A stretch of DNA of 64,000 nucleotides from Amycolatopsis saalfeldensis. Lineage in GTDB: Bacteria > Actinomycetota > Actinomycetes > Mycobacteriales > Pseudonocardiaceae. This document shows positions 1 to 9,417 of this stretch, piece by piece. A program made the position numbers and the translations under genes. The DNA lies in contig NZ_FOEF01000012.1 of the NCBI RefSeq assembly GCF_900110575.1, forward strand, positions 62,001 through 126,000, written 5' to 3'. Under the pieces are notes generated by a model. It made no database searches, was not told the origin of the DNA, and was given only the letters and a program-made list of their open reading frames with translations. The first letter of the stretch is position 1. The number at the start of each line of letters is the position of its first letter.

Positions 1-219
1 CCTCAACGCCCCAGCATCGAGGCGGGTCTCCTCGACCAGCTCCCGCGCCGCAGCCTGCTCCAGCGACTCGTCACCGCGCAGGAAGCCACCCGGCAACGCC
101 AACCGGCCCCGGAACGGCTCGTTCTCCCGCTCCACGAGCAGCACACTCAGCATGCCGTCCCGAATGGTCAAAATGACCAAGTCGGCGGTGAGCGTGACTG
201 TCTGCCGGGCGCGGCTCAT
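1..219 (-). CDS. NUDIX hydrolase, N-terminal part (runs off window start)
   Basis: Only the first 73 residues are in the window; the gene continues past base 1. The N-terminus is followed by a beta-rich segment and LLVERENEPFRGRLALPGGF, then an ELVEET motif. This is the entrance to a Nudix box (GX5EX7REUXEEXGU), with the REL..EE half visible. Family knowledge: such proteins hydrolyse nucleoside diphosphates linked to another moiety, and actinobacterial relatives are sometimes fused to a wHTH domain (NrtR type). The C-terminus is not visible, so enzyme and regulator cannot be told apart. Confidence 0.8.
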   Translation of the reverse strand, partial: MSRARQTVTLTADLVILTIRDGMLSVLLVERENEPFRGRLALPGGFLRGDESLEQAAARELVEETRLDAGALR

Positions 220-287
220 ACGCGAAGACTACCCACCCACTCCCCTCCCCCCGCCGTACCGGGACCAGCCGACACAACCGCCAATAC

Positions 288-315
288 GGTTGTCCCCGCG
301 CGAGCCGGGAATCCC
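288..315 (+). CRISPR. Degenerate type I-E-like CRISPR repeat, solitary
   Basis: The segment has a CCCCGCGCGAGC core like actinobacterial type I-E repeats, with substitutions in the second half (CCGGGAATCCC instead of GGGGGTGGTCCC). It lies 111 bp before a better copy at 402-430 with no recognisable repeat between them, so this is not a regular array. No cas genes occur in the window. It is read as a repeat remnant. Confidence 0.4.
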
Positions 316-401
316 ACGCCGGGTACGGATCGGTCGACAACGCGCCTTCGAAAGTGCAGGAAAAACCGCCCCTCCAACGCGTAAAGTCCGAGATCGCGAA
401 C

Positions 402-430
402 TGTTCTCCCCGCGCGAGCGGGGGTGGTCC
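402..430 (+). CRISPR. Type I-E-like CRISPR repeat, solitary
   Basis: This 29-bp segment begins TGTTCTCCCCGCGCGAGCGG and ends GGGTGGTCC. It closely matches the repeat class of actinobacterial type I-E arrays, including the CCCCGCGCGAGCGGGG stem. No second repeat follows at the expected ~61-bp period. A related copy occurs at 36694-36723, next to other mobile debris. It is probably an orphan repeat left after array loss. Confidence 0.5.
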
Positions 431-477
431 CACCACCCGGCGCTCGTCGTCGGGCAGGTCCGGAGCGCAGGTTCGCG

Positions 478-1203
478 CTAGACCACTTCAAGCTCTGAAC
501 TGGTCTGAGACGCCGAAGCATTCCCTTGGCGAACAACGGCTACCAGAGCCCGCGATGTCCGGGCACCGACCCGAAGTTGCTTCCGCAGCTTCTCCGCGGA
601 GATCGGTCGCCGGAAGCGTTGCCAATGGTCTTCGTCCGCGACACGGGCCTGCTTCACGAGTTCCCTGTCCAGGCCGGCGCTCCGACAGGATGCCGAATCC
701 ATCTGTTGGCCATGTCGAAGGGACATGGCCGTGGGCGCCTCCTGCACGGCGCTGTCGCGCTTCGACGCCGAGGAGGAACAGACCGATTCGGAATCGGCGT
801 GTGCCGCAGTAAGCTCGCGGAGCAACCCCGGGCCTGCCTCGGCCCAGCCGATCAACAAGAGCGGGCCAACCGCATCGAACGCCGCCTTACCCCACTGACC
901 AGCGCACACCGAATCAGCAACGTTCAACAGCAGGGTCACCGCACTCGCCGCCAGCAGCAAGTGCCGTGCCGGCCGCTGCACCTCGTCACTGGCTCCCGAC
1001 AAGGCCAGATGCCGCGTACCGACGAGCAACCCCAGCACCGTCAAGTCAACAGCCGGCGCCACCAGCGGCGCCACGAACACCGGCACCTGCAGCTTCAACG
1101 CCAGGTTCAACACGTTCCCGAAGCCAAAGAGGAACGTGAGCCCGATGACCAACGCCATCGTGACCGTGACAAACCTGGCGACCGAGCGCGAGTTGGCGCT
1201 CAT
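478..1203 (-). CDS. DUF2637-like (Spd-type) integral membrane protein of a mobile element
   Basis: This 241-residue protein has four hydrophobic segments at about residues 9-31, 40-62, 82-104 and 108-128, then a polar linker and a basic C-terminal section (about 195-230) that resembles a small helix-turn-helix (PISAEKLRKQL). The architecture matches DUF2637-type membrane proteins of actinomycete plasmids and integrative elements, where spread/transfer roles are suggested. ATG start at 1203. A homologous but frameshifted copy lies at 35281-35968 on the same strand, so the catabolic island is flanked by two related genes. The next gene is a truncated integrase, consistent with a decayed integrative element. 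The family call rests on sequence resemblance and context. Confidence 0.65.
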   Translation of the reverse strand: MSANSRSVARFVTVTMALVIGLTFLFGFGNVLNLALKLQVPVFVAPLVAPAVDLTVLGLLVGTRHLALSGASDEVQRPARHLLLAASAVTLLLNVADSVCAGQWGKAAFDAVGPLLLIGWAEAGPGLLRELTAAHADSESVCSSSASKRDSAVQEAPTAMSLRHGQQMDSASCRSAGLDRELVKQARVADEDHWQRFRRPISAEKLRKQLRVGARTSRALVAVVRQGNASASQTSSELEVV

Positions 1204-1319
1204 GACGGGCTCCCGCCCGAGTCTGGAGACGTAAAACTCGACTCGACCAGCGACGTGCCGACGAAATGTACCTGGTCAGCCTCGTTCCCATCCTTTGGCA
1301 GCCAGGCCGAAAATCGAAC

Positions 1320-1361
1320 CTCTTAACCAGCGGGTTCCGGGTTCGAGTCCCTGATGGCGCA
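1320..1361 (+). other. tRNA-Lys(CUU) 3' half, probable attachment-site scar
   Basis: The segment runs from the anticodon loop (CTCTTAA, anticodon CTT) through the variable loop and T-loop (GTTCGAGT) to the 3' acceptor strand ATGGCGC plus discriminator A, which would pair with GCGCCAT of a tRNA-Lys. There is no 5' half upstream, so it is not a gene. One T-stem pair is mismatched (bases 1338 and 1352). Integrases of actinomycete elements commonly recreate the tRNA 3' end at one junction; the integrase remnant overlaps this site. Confidence 0.7.
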
Positions 1362-1372
1362 CAGCCGGAAAG

Positions 1373-1425
1373 CAAAGCCCACCAACGAATTCTCCATATT
1401 TCAGGGGTGTCGTTGGTGGGCTTTG
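1373..1425. terminator. 16-bp perfect hairpin next to the att scar
   Basis: Arms 1373-1388 and 1410-1425 are perfectly complementary (CAAAGCCCACCAACGA and its reverse complement) around a 21-nt loop. The position just after a tRNA 3' end suggests the transplanted tRNA terminator or an integrase arm site. It is also read through in frame by the integrase remnant on the other strand. Confidence 0.6.
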
Positions 1426-2112
1426 TTGATCTGTGAGCCCGAGGTGGGACCGCTGTGGGTCCGGCCCCGGCTCTCGCCAGCGCGAGTGACGCGCGGACCG
1501 CGTCCGGCTGCCCGGTATCGCCGCTGCCGACCACGAGTAGCGCCCTGACCTGCAGATCTTCCTCCCCCGGTCATAGCCAGCACGGCGGACCAAGCTCGCG
1601 GTCGCCTCGGCACCGGCCTGAGAGAGGGACGGGACCACGCTGGTGTAGGTGTCGGCGGTCAGGACGATGCTGGCGTGGCCCAGCAGCGCTAGGACCGTCT
1701 TCAGGTCGTTGCCCGCGGCCAGGGACGGCGTTGCTGCACCGTGGCGCAGGTCGTGGAACCGCACTGGCGGCAGAGCAGCCTTCTCGATCAGCCGCCGGAA
1801 CGTGTGCGACACGTAGCTGGGGCTCCAGTGATTGCCGTTCTCCCGCGTGAACACCCACCCGTCAGCGGCTCCGCCGCCCTCGCGTCGCTGGGCAGACCGC
1901 AACCGGATTCACGAGCAACGAGCCGCAAGGGATCTAAAAACCACCCGATGCTGACGACGCCGAGAGAGAGGCCAGGGCAATTGGACGACGGAGCCAACCC
2001 GCGCCGGACACTTTCGGCGAGCGATGATGCACAGCCGGTGCCCGGGTGAGGCTGAGGTGGAGCAGGTGCCGCGCGGCGGTGCATACCGGGATCATCAAGC
2101 AGCCAGCACGGG

Positions 2113-2493
2113 TTACCGGGTGCGGGGCACGAGCTTGAGGGTCGCGGACCGGGCCGCAGGGCTGGTGATGGACCTGACCGGGTTCGGGTAGCGGCGGTAC
2201 TTCGCGCGGTAGGCAGTGTCGATGCGGTCGTTCATCTCTCCGTCGTCGGTATCCACAAAGGACACCTCGTACTCGGTGCCGCCGGCGCGGACGCGGCCGT
2301 CGTGGCGAGTCCGGGTGCCGCGGAACCAGGCGGCGTCTGGTCCGTTGACGGAGCGGACGTAGAATTCGTCGTCGACGCGGACGCCCCAGATGATCCGGTA
2401 GGGCCGGGCACTGCCGTCCGGCCGCAGCGACGTGATCTCGACCTCGTCCGGACGATCGATCGCCGCGAGGTCTTCGGTGTTCCAGGTGGTCAT
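2113..2493 (-). CDS. DUF2255 family protein
   Basis: A 126-residue small protein with the DUF2255 pattern: an N-terminal WNTEDLAAIDRPDEVEI, a central FYVRSVNG then WFRG segment, and a C-terminal IDTAYRAKYRRYP. The family is small and soluble with no settled biochemical role; relatives often sit beside oxidoreductases and regulators. I chose the ATG at 2493 because GAGGGA lies five bases upstream; an ATG at 2505 that overlaps the stop of the upstream aldo/keto reductase is the alternative. It is the last gene of a leftward operon after the reductase and the alcohol dehydrogenase. Confidence 0.75.
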   Translation of the reverse strand: MTTWNTEDLAAIDRPDEVEITSLRPDGSARPYRIIWGVRVDDEFYVRSVNGPDAAWFRGTRTRHDGRVRAGGTEYEVSFVDTDDGEMNDRIDTAYRAKYRRYPNPVRSITSPAARSATLKLVPRTR

Positions 2494-2501
2494 GGTTTCC
2501 C

Positions 2502-4525
<2,024 letters not shown>

Positions 4526-4681
4526 CGGCTTCTCTCGATAGTCGGTTTCTGATGACTCCCAGGCAACCCGCGCCGCCGCCGGTGCGGGAGGGGCGGGCAT
4601 TCGGGGTAATGGCAGGGCCCCCCAGGATCGGCGGCGCCGCTCTAGCGTGTCCGATCAGGACGATCGCGGCGAGAGGACGGC

Positions 4682-5518
4682 ATGCAGACACCCACCTGGC
4701 TGATCACCGGATGTTCGAGCGGTCTCGGCAAGGCGCTGGCCAAGGCGGTGCTGGAGCGCGGCTGGAACGCCGTGGTCACCGCCCGGAACCCCGAATCGGT
4801 CCGTGACCTCGTCGCGCCGTACCCGGAGACCGGGCTCGCGCTCGCCCTCGACGTCACCGACCCGGCACGGGTCACCCAGGTCGCACGGACGGCGCGGGAC
4901 CGTTTCGGCCAGGTGGACGTCCTCGTCAACAACGCGGGCCACGGGTACCGCGCCGCCGTCGAAGAAGGCAAGGAAGCTGAGGTCGCCGAGCTGTTCGCGA
5001 CCAATTTCTTCGGTCCGGTCGCGCTGATCAAGGCGGTGCTGCCGGGCATGCGCGCCCGCCGCGCGGGAGCCGTGGTGAACGTGTCCTCGATCGCGGGCCG
5101 GCTGGCCGCGCCGGGGTCCGGGTACTACTCGGCGACCAAGTTCGCCCTGGAAAGCATGTCCGACGCCCTGCGCAAGGAAGCCGCGCCGCTGGGGATCAAG
5201 GTGATCGTGGTCGAGCCCGGCGCGTTCCGAACCGACTTCGCCAGCCGATCGTTGCAGCAGGCGGGCCAGGCCATCGCCGACTACGCCGGAACCGCGGGTC
5301 TGCGCCGCAAGGAGAACGACACCACGCACGGCCACCAGCAGGGTGACCCGGCCCGGGGAGCAGAAGCGATCATCACCGCGGTGACGGCCGGCGAACCTCC
5401 GTTCCGGCTCCTGCTGGGCACCGACGCCATCACGATCGTGCGCGAGGAACTCGAGGGCCAGCTCACCGAACTGGGTGACTGGGCGGACCTCAGCGCGACC
5501 ACTGATTTCCCGGGTTGA
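4682..5518 (+). CDS. Short-chain dehydrogenase/reductase (SDR)
   Basis: A classical SDR of 278 residues, slightly longer than the 250-residue norm. The N-terminus carries the dinucleotide fold TGCSSGLG; NNAG follows at about residue 86, the catalytic Ser at VNVSS (~136) and the YSATK Tyr-Lys pair near 150-154. The C-terminal PGAFRTDF motif and a late LLLGTDA segment are typical of the ketoreductase group that includes YbbO/YusZ-like proteins. It is transcribed divergently from the alcohol dehydrogenase across a 156-bp shared region, suggesting joint control. The natural substrate is unknown. Confidence 0.9.
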   Translation: MQTPTWLITGCSSGLGKALAKAVLERGWNAVVTARNPESVRDLVAPYPETGLALALDVTDPARVTQVARTARDRFGQVDVLVNNAGHGYRAAVEEGKEAEVAELFATNFFGPVALIKAVLPGMRARRAGAVVNVSSIAGRLAAPGSGYYSATKFALESMSDALRKEAAPLGIKVIVVEPGAFRTDFASRSLQQAGQAIADYAGTAGLRRKENDTTHGHQQGDPARGAEAIITAVTAGEPPFRLLLGTDAITIVREELEGQLTELGDWADLSATTDFPG

Positions 5519-5601
5519 CCGAGTTCCGGAAAAGACGCATGCGCTGAAGCACGATCGAGGCGCCGGGCCCGCGAGACCGGCATCTCTTTCGTCCCTGAAG
5601 G

Positions 5602-6483
5602 TCAGGCTTCGGGGATGTCCCGGCCGAATGCCTCCAGGGTGATGGCTTCGGGTTCGGGGCCGCCGCGCACGCCCGTGTCGAGCGCGTCGATGGCCGCGAG
5701 TTCCGCATCGGTGAGCTCGAAGCCGAACACGTCGAAATTCTCGGCGATCCGTGCGGGCTTGGTCGACTTCGGGATGACCGAACGGCCCTGCTGCAGGCCC
5801 CAGCGCAGCATCACCTGCGCCGGCGACTTGCCGTGCGCCGCCGCGATGCCGACGATGACCTCGTTCTCGAGCGTGCTGGCGTGCTGCCCGTCGCGGTAGA
5901 ACGTGATTCCCCCGATCGGGGACCACGCCTGCGACACGATGCCGTGCTCCGCATTCGCCGCGAGAACGTCGGACTGGCGGAAATACGGGTGCACCTCGAT
6001 CTGGTTGACCGCCGGCACCACTGCGGCCGCCTTGAGCAGGCTGTCCAGGTGGCCACGCATGAAGTTGCTGACCCCGATCGCCCGCACACGCCCGTCTTCC
6101 AGGAGCTTCTCCAGCGCGCGGTACGCACCGACGGTCAGGTCGAACCGCGACGGCAGCGCCTGGTGCAGGATCAGCAGGTCGATCTGCTCGACCCCCAGCT
6201 TGCCCGCACTCTTGTCGAACGCGCGCAAAGCGGCGTCATAGCCGTAGTCGCTGATCCAGATCTTGGTCTCGACGAAGATCTCCGACCGGTCCACACCGGA
6301 GCGCCGGATCCCCTCACCGACCCCGCTCTCGTTCCCGTAGGCGGCTGCGGTGTCGATGTGCCGGTAGCCAGTGCTCAGCGCGGCCTCTACCGCCGCGATC
6401 GTTTCGCCAGGCGGGGTCTGGAAGACACCGAAGCCCAGGGCGGGCATTTCGACCCCGTTGTTCAACGTCAAATTCGTGCTCAT
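5602..6483 (-). CDS. Aldo/keto reductase, AKR5-like (2,5-diketo-D-gluconate reductase type)
   Basis: A 293-residue reductase with the AKR5 signature set: MPALGFGVFQTP, GYRHIDTAAAYGNE with catalytic Asp and Tyr, ETKIW with Lys, DLLILHQALP with the His, GVSNFM and a C-terminal VIPKSTKPARI NADPH clamp. Members reduce small aldehydes, ketones and keto-acids. It lies downstream of the HTH regulator gene on the same strand with a 78-bp gap, so it may be co-transcribed with it or be its direct target. The start at 6483 is the first ATG and fits the family N-terminus. Confidence 0.92.
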   Translation of the reverse strand: MSTNLTLNNGVEMPALGFGVFQTPPGETIAAVEAALSTGYRHIDTAAAYGNESGVGEGIRRSGVDRSEIFVETKIWISDYGYDAALRAFDKSAGKLGVEQIDLLILHQALPSRFDLTVGAYRALEKLLEDGRVRAIGVSNFMRGHLDSLLKAAAVVPAVNQIEVHPYFRQSDVLAANAEHGIVSQAWSPIGGITFYRDGQHASTLENEVIVGIAAAHGKSPAQVMLRWGLQQGRSVIPKSTKPARIAENFDVFGFELTDAELAAIDALDTGVRGGPEPEAITLEAFGRDIPEA

Positions 6484-6561
6484 GCCTTCACGCTAATCGC
6501 GGGCGGCCGCACGAGGGAGGCCCTGTGATTGCCTCTCTGTTCTGCTTCCAGCACAACAGAT

Positions 6562-7446
6562 TCACCCCAACGAGTTCGCTGCTTCGTCGGCCAGTTCCTG
6601 GGTGGCGGCCCAGCTGGCGAGCATCTTGAGTGCGTCGGCGGTGGGACTGTCCGGGGCGGCGGTGTAGACGTTCAAGATCAGGCCCGGCTCGAACGGCAGC
6701 TCCATCGACGCGTAACTCAAGTCCAGCTCGCCCACGATCGGGTGCCGTAGCCGTTTGCGACCACTGCGGTGAAACTGCACGTCCTGCGACGCCCAGCGCC
6801 TGCGGAAGAGCTCGCTCTGGGTCGAGAGCTCGCCGACCAGCTTGATCAGCGCCGGATCGTGGGGGTTGCGGCCCGCCTCGAGCCGGAGCATCGCGGCCGC
6901 GTCGTTGGCGACCTGTGCCCAGTCGACGAAGAACTCGGGCGCTGCCGGGTCGAGGTAGACGAACCGGGTCGTGTTCGCCGGGCGGCGCGGGTCCGCCAGC
7001 ATCGGTGCGTAGAGGGCACGGGCGAGGCGGTTCATGGCCACGACGTCGTGGCGGCCGTTGCGCACCCACGCCGGAGCGTCACTAATAGCGTCCAGCACTT
7101 GCTGGGTGGTGGCACGCACGCTGGTCGGCGGGGTCCGGCGCCGCGAGTGGCCCGGTCCCGCGGCGCGGGCGAGCGCGAACAGGTGGTCACGCTCCGCCTC
7201 GTCCAGTTGCAGCGCGCGGGCCAGCGCGTCCAGCACGCCCTCGGAAGCCCCGGCGAGGTTCCCCCGCTCCATGCGGATGTAGTAGTCGATGGAGACGCCG
7301 GCGAGCATGGCGACTTCCTCGCGGCGCAAGCCCTTGACCCGGCGGTTGCCGCCGTACGCAGGCAGTCCGGCCTGGTCGGGCGTGATGCGCGCCCGCCGCG
7401 AGCTGAGGAACTCGCGGACCTCGGCGCGGTGATCGGTTGCACCCAT
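6562..7446 (-). CDS. XRE-type transcriptional regulator with MmyB-like ligand domain
   Basis: This 294-residue protein has an N-terminal helix-turn-helix at about 30-90 (VKGLRREEVAMLAGVSIDYY, then RMERGN) and a C-terminal MmyB-like PAS-related domain (about 110-290, with WVRNGRHDVVAMNRLARALY and FVDWAQVANDAAAMLRLE). Proteins of this architecture are widespread actinobacterial repressors thought to bind fatty-acid-like ligands and to control neighbouring oxidoreductases. It is divergent from the cupin/flavodoxin pair with a 108-bp intergenic region and followed by an aldo/keto reductase, so those genes are the likely regulon. Confidence 0.9.
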   Translation of the reverse strand: MGATDHRAEVREFLSSRRARITPDQAGLPAYGGNRRVKGLRREEVAMLAGVSIDYYIRMERGNLAGASEGVLDALARALQLDEAERDHLFALARAAGPGHSRRRTPPTSVRATTQQVLDAISDAPAWVRNGRHDVVAMNRLARALYAPMLADPRRPANTTRFVYLDPAAPEFFVDWAQVANDAAAMLRLEAGRNPHDPALIKLVGELSTQSELFRRRWASQDVQFHRSGRKRLRHPIVGELDLSYASMELPFEPGLILNVYTAAPDSPTADALKMLASWAATQELADEAANSLG

Positions 7447-7554
7447 GGCACCAGGGTAGGCGGGCCGTCGCCGATGTGGGGGGCACTGGCATTAACTCCC
7501 CGCGCCCGCGCGAAGGTCGTTGACTGGGCAGCGAGCACGAGCGAAGGGAAACCC

Positions 7555-7959
7555 GTGGAAAAGCTGCCGAATCTCCCGACGACCAAGGGGCCGGCCGGGA
7601 TGTTCACCGGCGACGTCTACTTCGACGTCGTCTACCAGGGCGAGGAGCCGTCCCGCATGCGCGCCAACACGGTGCGTTTCGCACCCGGGGCGCGCACCGC
7701 GTGGCACCGTCACACAGTGGGCCAGACCCTCTACGTCACTGAGGGCACCGGCCTGGTCCAGGCGCGAGGCGGCGACATCGTCGTCATGCACCCGGGTGAC
7801 GTGATCTACACCCCACCGGGTGAGGAGCACTGGCACGGCGCCACACCCGGGAACTTCATGACTCACCTCGCATTGTGGGAGGCCCCCGCTCCCGGCGGCG
7901 AAACGCCCGAATCGACCTGGGGCGAGCACGTGACCGCCGCCGAATACCGGCTGCCGTGA
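7555..7959 (+). CDS. Cupin-domain protein, (R)-hydroxynitrile-lyase-like
   Basis: A single-cupin protein of 134 residues. The GTG start at 7555 has GAAGGGA seven bases upstream. The metal site reads WHRHTVGQTLYVTEG, and a later TPPGEEHWHGA supplies the last His, giving an H-x-H, Gln, His set like the manganese-binding cupins described as (R)-selective hydroxynitrile lyases; most relatives have no tested physiological role. The gene overlaps or abuts the flavodoxin-like gene and is divergent from the XRE regulator. Such cupins often accompany flavodoxin and aldo/keto reductase genes in quinone or aldehyde stress clusters. Confidence 0.85.
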   Translation: MEKLPNLPTTKGPAGMFTGDVYFDVVYQGEEPSRMRANTVRFAPGARTAWHRHTVGQTLYVTEGTGLVQARGGDIVVMHPGDVIYTPPGEEHWHGATPGNFMTHLALWEAPAPGGETPESTWGEHVTAAEYRLP

Positions 7960-8639
7960 CCCGGGTTCCTTCTCGCGTGAGCAACCCGCTGGACCGACAC
8001 CAGTTCCTCTGCGGTGGAGCGGCAGCCGCACTGGGAGTTCTGGGAGGCATCTCGCTGATGGCCTGCGACACCGACAGCGCACAGCACACGCCGACACCAC
8101 GACCGTCCACACCGGCCGGTGTGCGGGTACTGCTCGCCTACTTCTCCCGCGCCGGCGAGAACTACTACTACGGCGGCCGGAAGAACCTGGAGGTCGGCAA
8201 CACCGAATTGCTGGCCCGCCTGATCAGCGGCAGCATCGCCTGCGACGTCCACCGCATCGAGGCCGCCGAGCCATACTCCGACGACTACGACCATACGGTG
8301 GCGCGCAACGTACGCGAGCAGAGCTCCGACGCCCGGCCCGTCATCGCCAACCCGCTCCCGGCGATCACCGGCTACGACGTCGTGCTGCTGGGCAGCGGCC
8401 TCTGGAATGTCCGGCCGCCGCTGATCATGCGTACCTTCGCCGAGGGCCTCGACTTCAGCGGGAGAACGGTCCTACCGGTCACCACCTACGCGATGAGCGG
8501 TCTGGGCCGCGCGGCCGAGGACTACGCGCAGGCCTGCCGCGGCGCGACCATCGGTAATGGACTCGCCGTGCGCGGCGAAGAGGTCGGCCAATCCCTCGAC
8601 GCCGTTTTGTCGTGGCTCCGGCAGAGCGGCCTGCGATGA
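7956..8639 (+). CDS. Flavodoxin-like lipoprotein
   Basis: The N-terminus has a basic start, a hydrophobic stretch and LMAC, a plausible lipobox, followed by a Pro/Thr-rich linker, so the protein is probably exported and lipid-anchored. The body is a flavodoxin fold: VLLAYFSRAGENYYYGG (phosphate-binding loop), VLLGSGLWNVRPP and a C-terminal Trp-containing helix. The residue before the lipobox region is RH rather than a twin-Arg pair. A GTG at 7956 overlaps the cupin stop (GTGA); 7977 is an alternative start. Relatives are annotated as flavodoxin with FMN-dependent quinone or aldehyde reduction suspected. Co-directional with the cupin. Confidence 0.82.
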   Translation: MTRVPSRVSNPLDRHQFLCGGAAAALGVLGGISLMACDTDSAQHTPTPRPSTPAGVRVLLAYFSRAGENYYYGGRKNLEVGNTELLARLISGSIACDVHRIEAAEPYSDDYDHTVARNVREQSSDARPVIANPLPAITGYDVVLLGSGLWNVRPPLIMRTFAEGLDFSGRTVLPVTTYAMSGLGRAAEDYAQACRGATIGNGLAVRGEEVGQSLDAVLSWLRQSGLR

Positions 8640-8750
8640 CCGCAGACCCGAAGCTCAGGACTTCGGCTCACCGAGAAGGCGGAGCAGTTCCGGCAACAAG
8701 GCACCAGGTCTTACTTGGTCCTGAAGACCACAGTGGACTCTTCGTCGCCG

Positions 8751-9386
8751 TCACCGCCGGTTTGATGTCTGCTGTACCGCTCCTGATTCCTCGGCAACCA
8801 GGTCACCGCGGAGCAGACGGCCCTTTCGTCGCTGAAGATGCAGGACCCTGTTCCAGTACTCGAAACCGAGCACGTCCTCGGCGGTTTTGCCCGACTTCAG
8901 CGCCTGTGCCCGCCGGAGCAGCTCCAGTCGCGCATCGTCCGCCAGCTCCTGCCAGGCCGCGCTGAGCCGGTCGCTGCTCTTGCGCTGCTCACCGCTGTTC
9001 AAGAAGGTCGCCGCCGCCGTCAACCCGGCAGACACCAAAGCGATTATCGCCGCCACCACTCGGCCCGTGGTAGTTGCCAGCCCGGTGGCTCCGGCGGTCG
9101 CCGCGAGGATCACCGCCGGAACGCCCAGAACGTAGTACGCCCGACCCCACCACACACTCGCCCGCCGGGCATCGAACGCGCTCAGGTCCGCGTGGGCCAT
9201 CAAGGATTCGAGCACCCCCAGCGGTTCATCCGGCGCGGTGCCGATCGCTTCCCGCAGGCGCTTCTTCAGCCGGCCACGAGGCGACTGCCAGAGGCCCCCG
9301 CGCTCCTGCAGGACCGTGGTGGTCAGCGCGCGAACCACCTGTGTGGCGATGACATCCGTTGCGACCATACGTAGTAGTCGCCCCAT
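8751..9386 (-). CDS. SLATT-domain two-TM membrane protein
   Basis: A 211-residue protein. After an N-terminal soluble part come two hydrophobic helices at about 85-105 (YYVLGVPAVILAATAGATGL) and 108-132, then FLNSGEQRKSSDRLSAAWQE and a long C-terminal helix. This two-TM hairpin with flanking charged helices fits SLATT, the predicted pore-forming effector domain of nucleotide-signalled defence systems. Here there is no adjacent SMODS, SLOG, TIR or nuclease gene, so it is solitary. Start at 9386 is not strongly supported; an ATG at 9368 is the alternative. The function is inferred from fold resemblance only. Confidence 0.65.
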   Translation of the reverse strand: MGRLLRMVATDVIATQVVRALTTTVLQERGGLWQSPRGRLKKRLREAIGTAPDEPLGVLESLMAHADLSAFDARRASVWWGRAYYVLGVPAVILAATAGATGLATTTGRVVAAIIALVSAGLTAAATFLNSGEQRKSSDRLSAAWQELADDARLELLRRAQALKSGKTAEDVLGFEYWNRVLHLQRRKGRLLRGDLVAEESGAVQQTSNRR

Positions 9387-9417
9387 CGGACAGCTTCGTT
9401 GCAGCCCGGGACGCGGA

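Larger units (their letters stand above)
1276..1902 (-). pseudogene. Tyrosine-type site-specific integrase, catalytic C-terminal remnant
   Basis: The frame encodes the core of a phage-type tyrosine recombinase: WVFTRENGNHWSP, then FHDLRHGAAT (R and H of the catalytic box), LALLGHASIVLTADTYT with the second His and the nucleophile Tyr. The SAM-like core-binding domain and the first catalytic Arg are missing: sequence beyond 1902 shows no integrase residues. About 210 codons remain against a usual 380-450. The 3' part reads through a hairpin and a tRNA-Lys 3' half, the usual place of attL next to int in actinomycete integrative elements. Non-functional as it stands. Confidence 0.8.

Noticed and set aside
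288-430. A complete CRISPR array
   Set aside because: Only two repeat-like segments 111 bp apart, one degenerate, with no spacer periodicity and no cas genes in the window.
1286-1361. A complete tRNA-Lys gene
   Set aside because: The 5' half, D-arm and 5' acceptor strand are absent; upstream sequence does not pair with ATGGCGC.
8708-8731. GGTCTT...AAGACC inverted repeat as terminator of the flavodoxin gene
   Set aside because: Six-base arms with a 12-base loop and no T-tract are too weak to call.
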